A stretch of DNA of 24,423 bases from a virus, in IMG/VR virus record IMGVR_UViG_3300012923_000208, positions 1 to 24,423 of that record. One strand, written 5' to 3'. The translations under genes were made by a program, and so were the position numbers. The number at the start of each line of letters is the position of its first letter. Position 1 is the stretch's first letter. Shown here in pieces: positions 1-5,888 of the stretch. The notes beneath the pieces were generated by a model, which worked only from the letters and a program-made list of their open reading frames with translations, was not told the DNA's origin and made no database searches.

Positions 1-223
1 CCCCATAGGGACCCTCCGCCAGCGCGCCACCTGGCCCCTGCCGCCCGACGCCTCGAGCGCCCCCCGAGCTCCTCCCTCCCTCTGTGTCGTGGCCCTTGTG
101 GGAGGGGATGGGGGGCAACAACAAGATCATCCGGGGGTGGCCGTAGACGGTTCTGAGCCCCCCCTCGCGATGCGCGATCATTCCATCCGAGGGGCGACCT
201 CACCCTCCGGTATGTCGCGGACC

Positions 224-243
224 CCTCACCCGGGCGGGTGAGG
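224..243. repeat. Perfect 8-bp inverted repeat (hairpin)
   Basis: CCTCACCC and GGGTGAGG form a perfect 8-bp stem around the loop GGGC. The same CCTCACCC string also occurs as a direct copy at about 198-205. The hairpin lies downstream of the last minus-strand gene and has no T-tract on either strand, so it is not a classical intrinsic terminator. A factor-dependent terminator or protein-binding site is possible. Confidence 0.45.
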
Positions 244-338
244 TAGCCGGGACCGCACCACACCATAGCATACGCGCCAAGAGGAAAATGACGACGCAGC
301 GTGCCGAAAACGGCGCTCCCGGACAGACCTCTGCGCAG

Positions 339-365
339 ACTAGTCCTGTTGCGAAACAGACCAGT
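339..365. repeat. Imperfect hairpin next to a promoter-like sequence
   Basis: The arms 339-350 and 355-365 pair around a GCGA tetraloop (351-354; a GNRA-type loop in a plus-strand transcript). The inner CTGTT/AACAG stem is perfect. The outer part pairs with one bulge, and its single mismatch would be a G-U pair in a minus-strand transcript. It abuts the TTGACT element that starts at 365. Confidence 0.35.
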
Positions 366-394
366 TGACTGCGCTCGGTCTCGCATCGTATGCT
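365..394 (+). promoter_or_regulatory. Sigma70-like promoter candidate, plus strand
   Basis: TTGACT (365-370) and TATGCT (389-394) are separated by 18 bp and match the bacterial -35 and -10 consensus at 5/6 and 4/6 positions. It points rightward, against all genes in the window, and no good ORF follows it. It could drive a non-coding or antisense transcript, or be a chance match. Confidence 0.25.
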
Positions 395-589
395 CCTTCC
401 ACTCAGGTGGTGGTCGGCTTCGCATCCGGCCTCGGTAGCTGCGAATCCGAACGCGGCTATCGGGGCCGTGGTGTCTCAGGGTTCCAGTGGCTTTCGCCCT
501 GGCCCAAGATCACCGCGCCGGCTTGTCACTCATGGCCGGCTACTAACGGGCCCGATCCTGGTGCCGCTCGGATCGCCTACCTTACCCTC

Positions 590-964
590 TCACCCCCTTT
601 TTCCAAACAAGGATTCAAGATCCTCGATTGACCGCACCACTTCGACCCGCACGCCTTTCTCTCGCAGCAGCTCAACACTCTGCAAATCACGCCGGTAGAA
701 CTGAGATCCGATGACGGCATCGCCCTGGACCGGATACTTGACTTCGATATAGAAGAAGTACCCGACTCTAAAGTCTGGCGTGTAGCGCCGCCCATTCGCG
801 AGCTTGATCGTGTCAGGCTCGTACAGCCACGGCACCTCATGCTCTGTTAGCCACTCCGCGACGTCGCGCTCGAGTACCGACTTCACCTTGACGCTCGTCC
901 CGTAGTGAAAGGTCACGTTCCAAGGAACGCGCCCCCCACCACGAAGAGGATAGCGATAAAACAT
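590..964 (-). CDS. Putative PD-(D/E)XK phage endonuclease
   Basis: A protein of 124 aa. The order of an early Glu in LERDVAEWL, then RYTPDF, then YIEVK is the E / D / ExK layout of the PD-(D/E)XK nuclease core, as in T7 endonuclease I-like and TnsA-like nucleases. The catalytic residues would be the Asp of TPDF and the Glu and Lys of EVK. A Holliday-junction or branched-DNA role is inferred, not shown. I chose the ATG at 964 because it overlaps the preceding stop as TGATG; a GTG at 997 would add 11 residues. It is the last gene of the leftward operon. Its base composition looks less GC-rich than the neighbouring structural genes, which may indicate separate acquisition. Confidence 0.62.
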   Translation of the reverse strand: MFYRYPLRGGGRVPWNVTFHYGTSVKVKSVLERDVAEWLTEHEVPWLYEPDTIKLANGRRYTPDFRVGYFFYIEVKYPVQGDAVIGSQFYRRDLQSVELLREKGVRVEVVRSIEDLESLFGKRG

Positions 965-1014
965 CAGTAGACGTCTGCCTGCACGTGGGACTTCCACGAC
1001 GGAACCGAGTTCAT
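964..1014 (-). CDS. Micro-ORF, 16 aa, between two overlapping genes
   Basis: It encodes MNSVPSWKSHVQADVY, too short for family assignment. The support is purely positional: its ATG overlaps the upstream stop as ATGA (1011-1014) and its stop overlaps the nuclease ATG as TGATG (962-966). This gives an unbroken chain of translational coupling through a gap that would otherwise be empty. It may be a genuine small protein or a ribosome-relay leader that lets ribosomes reach the nuclease start. Confidence 0.42.
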   Translation of the reverse strand: MNSVPSWKSHVQADVY

Positions 1015-1181
1015 GGGAGGGGTTGCCCGTGCAGGTCCACGATCACCACCTGGTGCCACAGGAACTGCAACGGCGGCGGCGCATCCTTTCCGCCACTCGG
1101 CCAGCCGGCCCAGAGGTTGCCCTGATTGTCGAGCGCGATCATGAAGCCCTGGTAGGGCGTGATCTGGGTGAACTTCGGCAT
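1011..1181 (-). CDS. Hypothetical protein, 56 aa
   Basis: A short protein beginning MPKFTQITPYQGFMIALDNQ and containing LWAGWPSGGKD. The pattern of aromatic residues and the phrase ALDNQGNLW resemble a single blade of a beta-propeller or a tail-appendage fragment, but no function can be assigned. The ATG at 1181 overlaps the stop of the upstream exported protein as TGATG, which fixes the start. The stop overlaps the next micro-ORF as ATGA. Confidence 0.6.
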   Translation of the reverse strand: MPKFTQITPYQGFMIALDNQGNLWAGWPSGGKDAPPPLQFLWHQVVIVDLHGQPLP

Positions 1182-1783
1182 CAGGATCGGATGGCGATCA
1201 CGGTGTAGGTTCCCGCGGTTGGCGTGCACAGCGCGACAGCGAGATTCCCGAAGGTCAACGCCAAGGTATCCGTGCCACTCACCCGAAAGCCAGTGAGTGG
1301 ACACAGCGCGACCACGCCCGGCTGGTTCACGATGACCTTGTCGGCTGTCGTCAACCCGGCGACGGTGAATGTCTGCTCGGCCGCTCCGATCGCTGCGGCC
1401 ATCTGGGACGGGGTCAGACTAGGCGCGTAGACCCGGATGTTCGTGATCGCGGTGGGAGTGGCTCCCCCAATCGTCGCGCTGGTCGTGGCCGTGAGCGTGC
1501 CCGCGCTGAGGCTCGTCAAGCCGCTCGGGGTGGCCGTACACGCTGGTGGGGCTCCGCCCACCATGACCGCCGTGGAGGCGGCACAAGCCACCGCTGAGGC
1601 ATTCCCGCCAGAGACGAAGAGCACACCGGTCGACGCCGAGAAATCGGCGCCGAGACCACCCTGGGCTGGTGTAACGGGGTTCCTGAGTGAGGACGCTGCC
1701 CCACCCGAGATGATCTGAGATTCCGCCACGGTGGCAAGCAGCGCCACCGCCAGCAGGAGCAGGACCAGGCGGCGGAGCCTCAA
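1181..1783 (-). CDS. Exported protein with tail-fibre-like sequence, 200 aa
   Basis: The N-terminus has a typical Sec signal peptide: MRLRR followed by a Leu/Val/Ala-rich core to about residue 20. The mature part begins with a segment like those in tail fibres (NPVTPAQGGLGADF). The C-terminal region (about residues 130-200: TFTVAGLTTADKVIVNQPG, then SGTDTLALTFGN, ending TYTVIAIRS) resembles a beta domain I know from phage tail appendages. A signal peptide on such a sequence is odd for a virion protein. It may instead be a host-surface or secreted decoy protein. The start overlaps the upstream stop as ATGA, so it is co-translated with the next exported protein. Function is not established. Confidence 0.65.
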   Translation of the reverse strand: MRLRRLVLLLLAVALLATVAESQIISGGAASSLRNPVTPAQGGLGADFSASTGVLFVSGGNASAVACAASTAVMVGGAPPACTATPSGLTSLSAGTLTATTSATIGGATPTAITNIRVYAPSLTPSQMAAAIGAAEQTFTVAGLTTADKVIVNQPGVVALCPLTGFRVSGTDTLALTFGNLAVALCTPTAGTYTVIAIRS

Positions 1784-2184
1784 AAGACATCCCCCTGCAC
1801 ATCAAGCGTCCCCACGCCGCCAGCGCAGGAGCTGAGGGTGATGACCATGTTGTTCCCGAGCAAGCCCGTCAGGCCTGGGTTCCACGTGGCGGAGACCGTC
1901 GTCGTACCCACGAATGCGGCCGAGGACGACCAGATCGTGGTCCCGCCGTCGGTGATGGTCACGCCGGCGGTGGCCGCGCTACAGCGCGCGCTCAAGGTAT
2001 AGAGATGCGCCCTCGTGCGGGGCGTCGCGGTGAGCGTGACCGAGACCGCCGCAGCTGAGCCCGACGTCACCTCCTGATTCTTCGTATTCCCGGCCTGCGT
2101 CGGCACCATCGCCGGCTGCGCCCACGCCGTCGACGCGGCGAGGAGCAGCCCCACGAGGGCGAGCAGTCGCGTGCGCCGCATCAT
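1780..2184 (-). CDS. Exported beta-rich hypothetical protein, 134 aa
   Basis: It begins MMRRTRLLALVGLLLAASTA and is probably cleaved after AWA, a clear Sec signal peptide. The mature part is Thr/Ser/Val-rich with two or three Cys residues (SARCSAAT, LSSCAGG) and alternating hydrophobic strands, which suggests a small beta-sandwich. The ATG at 2184 overlaps the upstream stop as ATGA. It forms a pair with the exported protein immediately downstream and resembles the exported proteins at 7882-9051 in style. No enzyme motif is visible. Host-envelope or matrix location is inferred. Confidence 0.62.
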   Translation of the reverse strand: MMRRTRLLALVGLLLAASTAWAQPAMVPTQAGNTKNQEVTSGSAAAVSVTLTATPRTRAHLYTLSARCSAATAGVTITDGGTTIWSSSAAFVGTTTVSATWNPGLTGLLGNNMVITLSSCAGGVGTLDVQGDVF

Positions 2185-2438
2185 TGTTCGACTCCATCGT
2201 CCACGCAGTCGAGCGCGTCCGCGTGGGCCATCGCGCGGATGGTATGGCCCGGGTCGATCAGGTTGAGGAAGATCGCCAAGCGCTTCGCGACAAACGTTTG
2301 CGCCTCGTCGTCCGGGATGAGCTCGCCCGCGTCGATCCGCCCGACTATGCTGGAGATCGTCTCTTGGGGCGGCGCCCCGCCCATGGACGCGATGGCTCTA
2401 TCGAGATTATAGAGCGTGTTGCGGAGGCGGTCTGGCAT
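2181..2438 (-). CDS. Hypothetical protein, 85 aa, mostly helical
   Basis: Begins MPDRLRNTLYNLDRAIASMG and is predicted to be helical throughout, with an acidic tail ending in DCVDDGVEQ. The start is fixed by GTAGGAGCACG immediately before the ATG at 2438; longer upstream starts would run into the lipoprotein gene. It lies between the lysis-associated lipoprotein gene and the exported-protein pair. I do not recognise the family. Confidence 0.6.
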   Translation of the reverse strand: MPDRLRNTLYNLDRAIASMGGAPPQETISSIVGRIDAGELIPDDEAQTFVAKRLAIFLNLIDPGHTIRAMAHADALDCVDDGVEQ

Positions 2439-2445
2439 CGTGCTC

Positions 2446-2913
2446 CTACTTGAACGGAATTGCCAGGCCACCGCCGGGCAAGCCCTTCGCGCCGTAGGCC
2501 GCGGCATCGAGCATGAACTGCGCGACAAGCAGCTTGCAGTCGGCGGGCACTTGAATCCCGCCCCCCTGCGCGCCCTTGAGTTGCTGCGCGCGCACGTAGA
2601 GCACGGAGCCGAGGGAGATGAGGTCGCTGATCTTCGGCGTGAACGACGAGCCCGCCGGCGCCGGATTGGCGGGGTCGAGGCCGAGCTGGGTCAACACCGC
2701 ATGGAAACACCCGGGCGCCGGATCGCTTTTCGGCAGGGCGCCGACCGCGACGGCCTGGTCGAGATCGTACGTGGCATCGAGCAAGCCCTGGACGACGACC
2801 TTCCCGAGATCCGTCTTCGCGGCGGTGGTGGTGATGTCCGCGGCCGGATTCCCGCTCAACGTCTGGCACGACGTGAGCGCGAGCGCCCACGCGAGGACGA
2901 GCCAACGGGTCAT
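2446..2913 (-). CDS. Putative phage lipoprotein, 155 aa
   Basis: The N-terminus MTRWLVLAWALALTSCQ is a lipoprotein signal peptide with lipobox LTSC; Cys16 would be lipidated and anchored in a membrane. The rest is a mixed helical domain with two further Cys residues (PGCFHA, ADCKLL). It overlaps the preceding small membrane protein gene as ATGA and sits a few genes after the endolysin. That position suggests an outer-membrane spanin subunit, but at 155 aa it is longer than usual for an o-spanin and has no obvious Pro-rich stretch. The lipoprotein call is firm; the lysis role is inferred. Confidence 0.62.
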   Translation of the reverse strand: MTRWLVLAWALALTSCQTLSGNPAADITTTAAKTDLGKVVVQGLLDATYDLDQAVAVGALPKSDPAPGCFHAVLTQLGLDPANPAPAGSSFTPKISDLISLGSVLYVRAQQLKGAQGGGIQVPADCKLLVAQFMLDAAAYGAKGLPGGGLAIPFK

Positions 2914-3254
2914 GCGGTCTCCCCAAGCGCCGGGTGTAACACGACGCAGTCATGAACGCTCGACGTCGGACAGCGGAGCTCGCCGACCATGCCCCAGAAG
3001 CGGCGCACGCGGTCGAGGCGCGCCGCTCGGAGCGGCGCGGGCCCCTCGAGGGCCCACTCGAGCGTCGGCACGAACCCGGGCAGCGCCCGCGGCGCGACCG
3101 GCGTGACGGCGGACGCGGGCCCGGGGAGGGGGCTCGCGACGACGCCGGGGGTGACGGGCCCTGCGCCGCGAGACGTCGCGACGAGGCTGGACACACCGGC
3201 CGCACCCCCGAGGAGCACGCCCACGCTGACCCAGAACGCCCACGCGGGTCTCAT
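2910..3254 (-). CDS. Small membrane-anchored protein in the lysis cassette, 114 aa
   Basis: Residues 5-27 form one hydrophobic N-terminal segment (AFWVSVGVLLGGAAGVSSLV). A Pro/Ala/Val-rich linker follows to about residue 60, then a short charged domain with RAARLDRVRRFWGM. Two Cys residues lie near the end (LRCPTSSVHDCVV). The gene overlaps the holin candidate upstream and the lipoprotein downstream, both as ATGA. An inner-membrane spanin partner of the lipoprotein is possible from position, but the coiled coil expected of an i-spanin is not evident. Function remains open. Confidence 0.55.
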   Translation of the reverse strand: MRPAWAFWVSVGVLLGGAAGVSSLVATSRGAGPVTPGVVASPLPGPASAVTPVAPRALPGFVPTLEWALEGPAPLRAARLDRVRRFWGMVGELRCPTSSVHDCVVLHPALGETA

Positions 3255-3460
3255 GGATGCGGCACCGGCGGCGTCGCCATGAGCGCTTGGAGGCGCCGGC
3301 CGCCGGCCACCAAGCCGGACACCAGGGCCAGGATGAGCGCGGCGCGCGGCGGCACTTGCGTCGAGCCCGAGCCGACCATCGCCGCCGTGTAGGCGGCGCC
3401 GCCCGAAATGAGAAAGTCGGAGAGAAAACTGACGAACAGGGTGAGCAGGTAGGGCGTCAT
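3251..3460 (-). CDS. Putative holin, two transmembrane segments, 69 aa
   Basis: A very hydrophobic small protein. TM1 spans roughly residues 4-30 (MTPYLLTLFVSFLSDFLISG and onward) and TM2 roughly residues 40-54 (ALILALVSGLVAGG). It ends in a short basic/proline tail. Size, topology and position directly after the lysozyme gene fit a holin that would let the endolysin cross the inner membrane. The ATG at 3460 is 4 nt from the endolysin stop. The holin could alternatively be the one-TM protein at 3898-4176, or the two could act as holin and antiholin. Confidence 0.55.
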   Translation of the reverse strand: MTPYLLTLFVSFLSDFLISGGAAYTAAMVGSGSTQVPPRAALILALVSGLVAGGRRLQALMATPPVPHP

Positions 3461-3464
3461 GGGG

Positions 3465-3896
3465 TCACACCCACCGATCCTCTCGGAGCTGGATCGCGAG
3501 CCGGTGGGCGCGCCCAGCGGTCTCGGTGTTCCGCGCGTAGTCGCTCGCGAGGAGCTCGTCCGCGGCGCGCTCCCACTCCCCATCCAGCAGGTGCCCGTGC
3601 ATCTTGCGGAACCCCAGCATCCCGTGCAGGCCGAGCTCGTAACAGAGGCTCATGACCACGCCCTGCCGCGGGATCGACAGCGCGCGGAAGAAGGGGAGCG
3701 TCTCGCAATCGGACGCGCAGGCGCGTTCGTCGTTCGCGAGCAGGTACTCGGCCTCGTCCTTGGAGACGCCGCGCGTGAGCGTGTTGCGCCCGTAGCCGAT
3801 CACGTGGCCGACCGAGTCGGACCGCTCCGTAATCGCCAGCCCCTCTTCGCGCCGCATGAGGCTCTTGAAATCGGTGACCGCCGGTGGTTCGCGCAT
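3465..3896 (-). CDS. Endolysin: GH24 / T4-type lysozyme-like muramidase
   Basis: A protein of 143 aa that should cleave the glycan strands of host peptidoglycan at lysis. The N-terminal catalytic region reads LMRREEGLAI, then SDSVGHVIGYGRN, then GVSKDEAEYLLANDE. This is the GH24 order: catalytic Glu in REEGL, Asp in the loop, the IGYGRN strand, and the family helix SKDEAEYLL. A second lobe follows (GVVMSLCYELGLHGMLGF, then GEWERAADELL). The usual Thr of T-I-G-Y-G is Val here, and the Asp-to-IG loop is one residue shorter than in T4 lysozyme. The ATG at 3896 lies 1 nt after the upstream TAA. Neighbours on both sides are small membrane proteins, giving a lysis cassette. Confidence 0.8.
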   Translation of the reverse strand: MREPPAVTDFKSLMRREEGLAITERSDSVGHVIGYGRNTLTRGVSKDEAEYLLANDERACASDCETLPFFRALSIPRQGVVMSLCYELGLHGMLGFRKMHGHLLDGEWERAADELLASDYARNTETAGRAHRLAIQLREDRWV

Positions 3897-3897
3897 G

Positions 3898-4176
3898 TTA
3901 CGGCTTCTTTTTCTCTTTCTCTTGTCGGATGCCCTCGACAATGCCGGCCGCCGTCGCGGACGCCGTCGCCTCGGCCGTCGCTTTCGTTGACGCGATCAAT
4001 TGCTCGACGAGGCGATCCGTCGCCCCGTTCACCGTCTCGGCCACGAGGTCCACCTTCCGATTCGTGTCATTGAGTTTGGTGCTATTGCGGATCGACGTGA
4101 TCAGCGTCGCTAACGCCGTGACGAATCCGGCGAGGGCCAGGATCGTGGCCGGAAGATTGGACCAAAAGTCGTGCAC
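3898..4176 (-). CDS. Small membrane protein, holin-like, 92 aa
   Basis: One N-terminal transmembrane segment at about residues 9-28 (ATILALAGFVTALATLITSI) is followed by a long amphipathic helix (TNRKVDLVAETVNGATDRLV), an Ala/Thr-rich helix and a Lys-rich tail (EKEKKKP). Similar one-TM plus helix proteins with an ETVNG motif often precede phage lysozymes and are annotated as holin-like or XhlA-like. The start is a GTG at 4176, supported by AGGAAGG upstream. It is adjacent to the endolysin. A holin or spanin-type role is inferred from position and topology. Confidence 0.6.
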   Translation of the reverse strand: MHDFWSNLPATILALAGFVTALATLITSIRNSTKLNDTNRKVDLVAETVNGATDRLVEQLIASTKATAEATASATAAGIVEGIRQEKEKKKP

Positions 4177-4233
4177 CGGGTGCCTTCCTGGGAGTCACGG
4201 GACCTCCCCGTTGAAAAAGTGAACGTCGGCCGG

Positions 4234-4428
4234 TCATTCCCGGGTGCCTCGGCGCGAGTCGCGGCGACTCGTGTCCCTGGAGGTGTCGCGCGCGGTGTCG
4301 CGCGGGGTCTCCCGCTGGAAGAGGCGCGACTCATCGCGATAGGTGGCTTGTCGGACATCGCCGCGGTCGATGGAGTCGAGCTGCCGCTGGACGGCGTCGC
4401 GGGTGTCGGCCTGGCGCTGGTCGGGCAT
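4234..4428 (-). CDS. Small charged protein with Arg-Asp-Thr repeats, 64 aa
   Basis: The N-terminal half (MPDQRQADTRDAVQRQLDSI) is a charged helix. The C-terminal half is low complexity, with ETPRDTARDTSRDTSRRDSR built from repeats of R-D-T/S. The ATG at 4428 overlaps the upstream stop as TGATG, which supports the gene although it is small. No family is recognised. The alternating charge suggests an unstructured tail, perhaps for nucleic acid or protein contact, but this is inference. Confidence 0.55.
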   Translation of the reverse strand: MPDQRQADTRDAVQRQLDSIDRGDVRQATYRDESRLFQRETPRDTARDTSRDTSRRDSRRGTRE

Positions 4429-4745
4429 CAGAGCCACCCCGTCGCGGTGTCGTCGGGGGCGCCCTCCGGCGCGTTGTACGCCTTGGGCAGGCCCACGGCG
4501 GGTCGCACCGCCGCGCCCCCGGCGGAGGTGTCCCCCGGGTCGTTCGGGTCCATCTCCTCTTGCCCGAAGCATTGCATCATGCTCGACCCCTGGGCGAAGG
4601 CGAGGGCGCCGCGGCCCGGCTTCGCCGCGTACCGATTCGGACGGAGCGAGTCGCGGGTGTAGAGCGGCAGGTCCGAGAGAAAGCCGTCCTGGGCTCCGAT
4701 GCCGTGGGGATCTTGGCCGCGCGTCGTGGTCTTCTTGGTCGCCAT
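4428..4745 (-). CDS. Hypothetical protein, 105 aa
   Basis: Begins MATKKTTTRGQDPHGIGAQD, followed by LPLYTRDSLRPNRYAAKPGRG and an acidic stretch EEMDPNDPGD. It is probably largely disordered, with Gly/Ala/Pro-rich parts. AGGAGAGCACCCC precedes the ATG at 4745, a strong ribosome binding site. I do not recognise it. Its place among small genes upstream of lysis suggests a minor virion or accessory protein. Confidence 0.6.
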   Translation of the reverse strand: MATKKTTTRGQDPHGIGAQDGFLSDLPLYTRDSLRPNRYAAKPGRGALAFAQGSSMMQCFGQEEMDPNDPGDTSAGGAAVRPAVGLPKAYNAPEGAPDDTATGWL

Positions 4746-4756
4746 GGGGTGCTCTC

Positions 4757-5017
4757 CTAGGGGTAATACAGGGGATGGAGCTGATTGCCGTTCGGCCCCC
4801 AGATCGGCTCATGATACCGCGCCGCCTCGGCCGTCAAGACGTGGTCGGCGGCGTGCGTCGGCGCGATGCTGGCCACCGCGGCCTCCGCGGTGCGTCCGTG
4901 GGCATCGACGGCAAAGCCGCACCCGGTCTCGACGCAGCGGACGATCCAGCCGGGCGCCTGGCCGTTCTGGGCCGGGACAATCGGCTCGTGCTGGCCCTGT
5001 CGGAGCTGGCCGGGCAC
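4757..5017 (-). CDS. Small protein with Cys/His pattern, 86 aa
   Basis: The centre reads IVRCVETGCGFAVDAHGR and then SIAPTHAADHV: two Cys four residues apart followed by two His four residues apart. This layout could bind a zinc ion, as in the small DUF1059-type proteins, but I cannot confirm the family. The C-terminus is aromatic (NQLHPLYYP). The start is a GTG at 5017, chosen because GAGGAGGACTGAG precedes it and it overlaps the upstream stop by only a few bases. An ATG at 5050 would overlap the upstream gene further and has no such site. Confidence 0.55.
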   Translation of the reverse strand: MPGQLRQGQHEPIVPAQNGQAPGWIVRCVETGCGFAVDAHGRTAEAAVASIAPTHAADHVLTAEAARYHEPIWGPNGNQLHPLYYP

Positions 5018-5018
5018 C

Positions 5019-5180
5019 TCAGTCCTCCTCGGCTTGCAGGGCGATCCCATGCATGTCGATCACCGGGCCGAGGCGATCGTCGTGGACGTCGTAGGAGTAG
5101 TGGCCCGCCTCCAGTTTCTCCTGGATCTCCTCGTACACCGCCGCGGAGACCCGGAGGATCACGTAGGAGTGGTGGCCCAT
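5019..5180 (-). CDS. Conserved-looking small protein, 53 aa
   Basis: This 53-aa frame fills the gap between the 5181 and 4757 genes exactly. It begins MGHHSYVILRVSAAVYEEIQ and ends with VIDMHGIALQAEED. The sequence is well structured (a beta strand, a helix containing EEIQEKL, then GHYSYD and an acidic tail). I recall similar short phage proteins ending in IDMHGIAL. The ATG at 5180 directly abuts the TGA at 5181-5183. Its last codons provide the AGGAGGA ribosome binding site of the next gene. Function unknown. Confidence 0.62.
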   Translation of the reverse strand: MGHHSYVILRVSAAVYEEIQEKLEAGHYSYDVHDDRLGPVIDMHGIALQAEED

Positions 5181-5519
5181 TCACTTGCCCCGCCGGATGA
5201 CCCACGGCGCGAGGATCGCAAACCCCGCCATGATGGCCGCCCGTTCCCAAGTGGGGTTGCGCATGGCGAACGCGGCGAGCGTGACGGTACACCCGAGCGC
5301 GGCCCAGCGGAGAGCCCGGTCGCAGAGCAGCTCCACGATGGGCTCAAGCACCTTGGCGGTGTCCAGCAGCATGACGGCGATGCCGGCCTGGCGCTGTTCC
5401 CGTCGCGTGGTGCGGATCTGCTCCTCGACGGCCTCGAGGTGGGCGCGGTCCTCCGCCGAGGTCTCGGGCGGGATCACCTCGGACCCGTTGCCATGGGGGA
5501 CCGCGTGGAGATCCCGCAC
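5181..5519 (-). CDS. Small membrane protein with C-terminal TM hairpin, 112 aa
   Basis: The N-terminal half is charged and helical (SAEDRAHLEAVEEQIRTTRR, a possible coiled coil). A hydrophobic hairpin at about residues 70-108 follows (RWAALGCTVTLAAFAM, then RAAIMAGFAILAPWVI), with a basic RRGK end. The start is a GTG at 5519, one base after the upstream TAG, with a poor ribosome binding site, so coupling is likely. The topology would suit a holin or another phage membrane protein. It lies several genes away from the lysozyme. Confidence 0.55.
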   Translation of the reverse strand: MRDLHAVPHGNGSEVIPPETSAEDRAHLEAVEEQIRTTRREQRQAGIAVMLLDTAKVLEPIVELLCDRALRWAALGCTVTLAAFAMRNPTWERAAIMAGFAILAPWVIRRGK

Positions 5520-5520
5520 C

Positions 5521-5886
5521 CTAGGGGCTCTGGACTACTTTCGGGTGGATCAGGTGGTCCGCCTCGCCATCGAGATGCCAGGTCCCGGGGGCCCCGCTGG
5601 GGTCCCAGGGGGCGCTCGTCTCGTGCGTCTGTCGCTGGGAGACGGCGCGGGCCTTGTCGTCGGGGTCGCCCGGCGCGGGCTTGGGGGAGTCGTGGCCGAG
5701 GAAGACGTGGGTGTCATCGGCCGTGGCGTACTCGAGATGCGCAAACTGCCGCACCCCCTGAGGAGTGCGGACGCTCTCGTTGATCCCGTCGGAGAGCAGG
5801 CGCGCCGGCCGGGCCACGGTTTCGCCGGGGCGGACGTACCACACGGGCTGTCCGGTATGCAATTCCACGACCTCGGGCTCTGCCAT
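5521..5886 (-). CDS. Hypothetical protein, 121 aa
   Basis: Begins MAEPEVVELHTGQPVWYVRP with a run of short beta-like segments, then a His/Asp-rich C-terminal half (GTWHLDGEADHLIHPK). AAAGGAG lies just before the ATG at 5886. It follows the GT-C-type membrane protein gene with a 2-nt gap, so it is part of the same mRNA. No family is recognised; a small soluble beta-domain protein is the most I can say. Confidence 0.58.
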   Translation of the reverse strand: MAEPEVVELHTGQPVWYVRPGETVARPARLLSDGINESVRTPQGVRQFAHLEYATADDTHVFLGHDSPKPAPGDPDDKARAVSQRQTHETSAPWDPSGAPGTWHLDGEADHLIHPKVVQSP

Positions 5887-5888
5887 GG

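Larger units (their letters stand above)
1..589. other. Non-coding end region with no supported gene
   Basis: I see no convincing gene here. Both strands carry short open frames, but they lack ribosome binding sites and family motifs. No tRNA T-loop signature is visible. The stretch does hold several inverted repeats (224-243, 339-365 and a weak one at 553-575) and a plus-strand sigma70-like promoter candidate at 365-394. It follows the last gene of the minus-strand late operon, so it could be a terminator or intergenic control region, or the border with oppositely transcribed genes beyond the window. Confidence 0.6.

Noticed and set aside
1-130. Minus-strand frame open to the left edge, starting MILLLPPIPS
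   Set aside because: No ribosome binding site and a Gly/Arg/Pro-rich sequence without structure; it is too short to judge at the window edge.
245-290. Minus-strand promoter around TATGCTATGGT
   Set aside because: A TG-extended -10 is present, but no acceptable -35 lies at the right distance and nothing recognisable follows.
553-575. Inverted repeat CGATCC / GGATCG as terminator of the late operon
   Set aside because: The stem is only 6 bp with an 11-nt loop and no T-tract, so a terminator call is not justified.
300-589. Possible tRNA gene in the non-coding end
   Set aside because: No T-loop consensus or matching acceptor stem could be found on either strand.
365-698. Two overlapping plus-strand frames (88 and 102 codons)
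   Set aside because: They lack ribosome binding sites and domain patterns, and partly overlap the nuclease gene; Ser/Arg/Pro-rich composition suggests chance.
4249-4310. CRISPR-like or satellite repeat
   Set aside because: The repeated bases are codons of an Arg-Asp-Thr low-complexity tail; there are no spacers or palindromic repeats of CRISPR size anywhere in the window.
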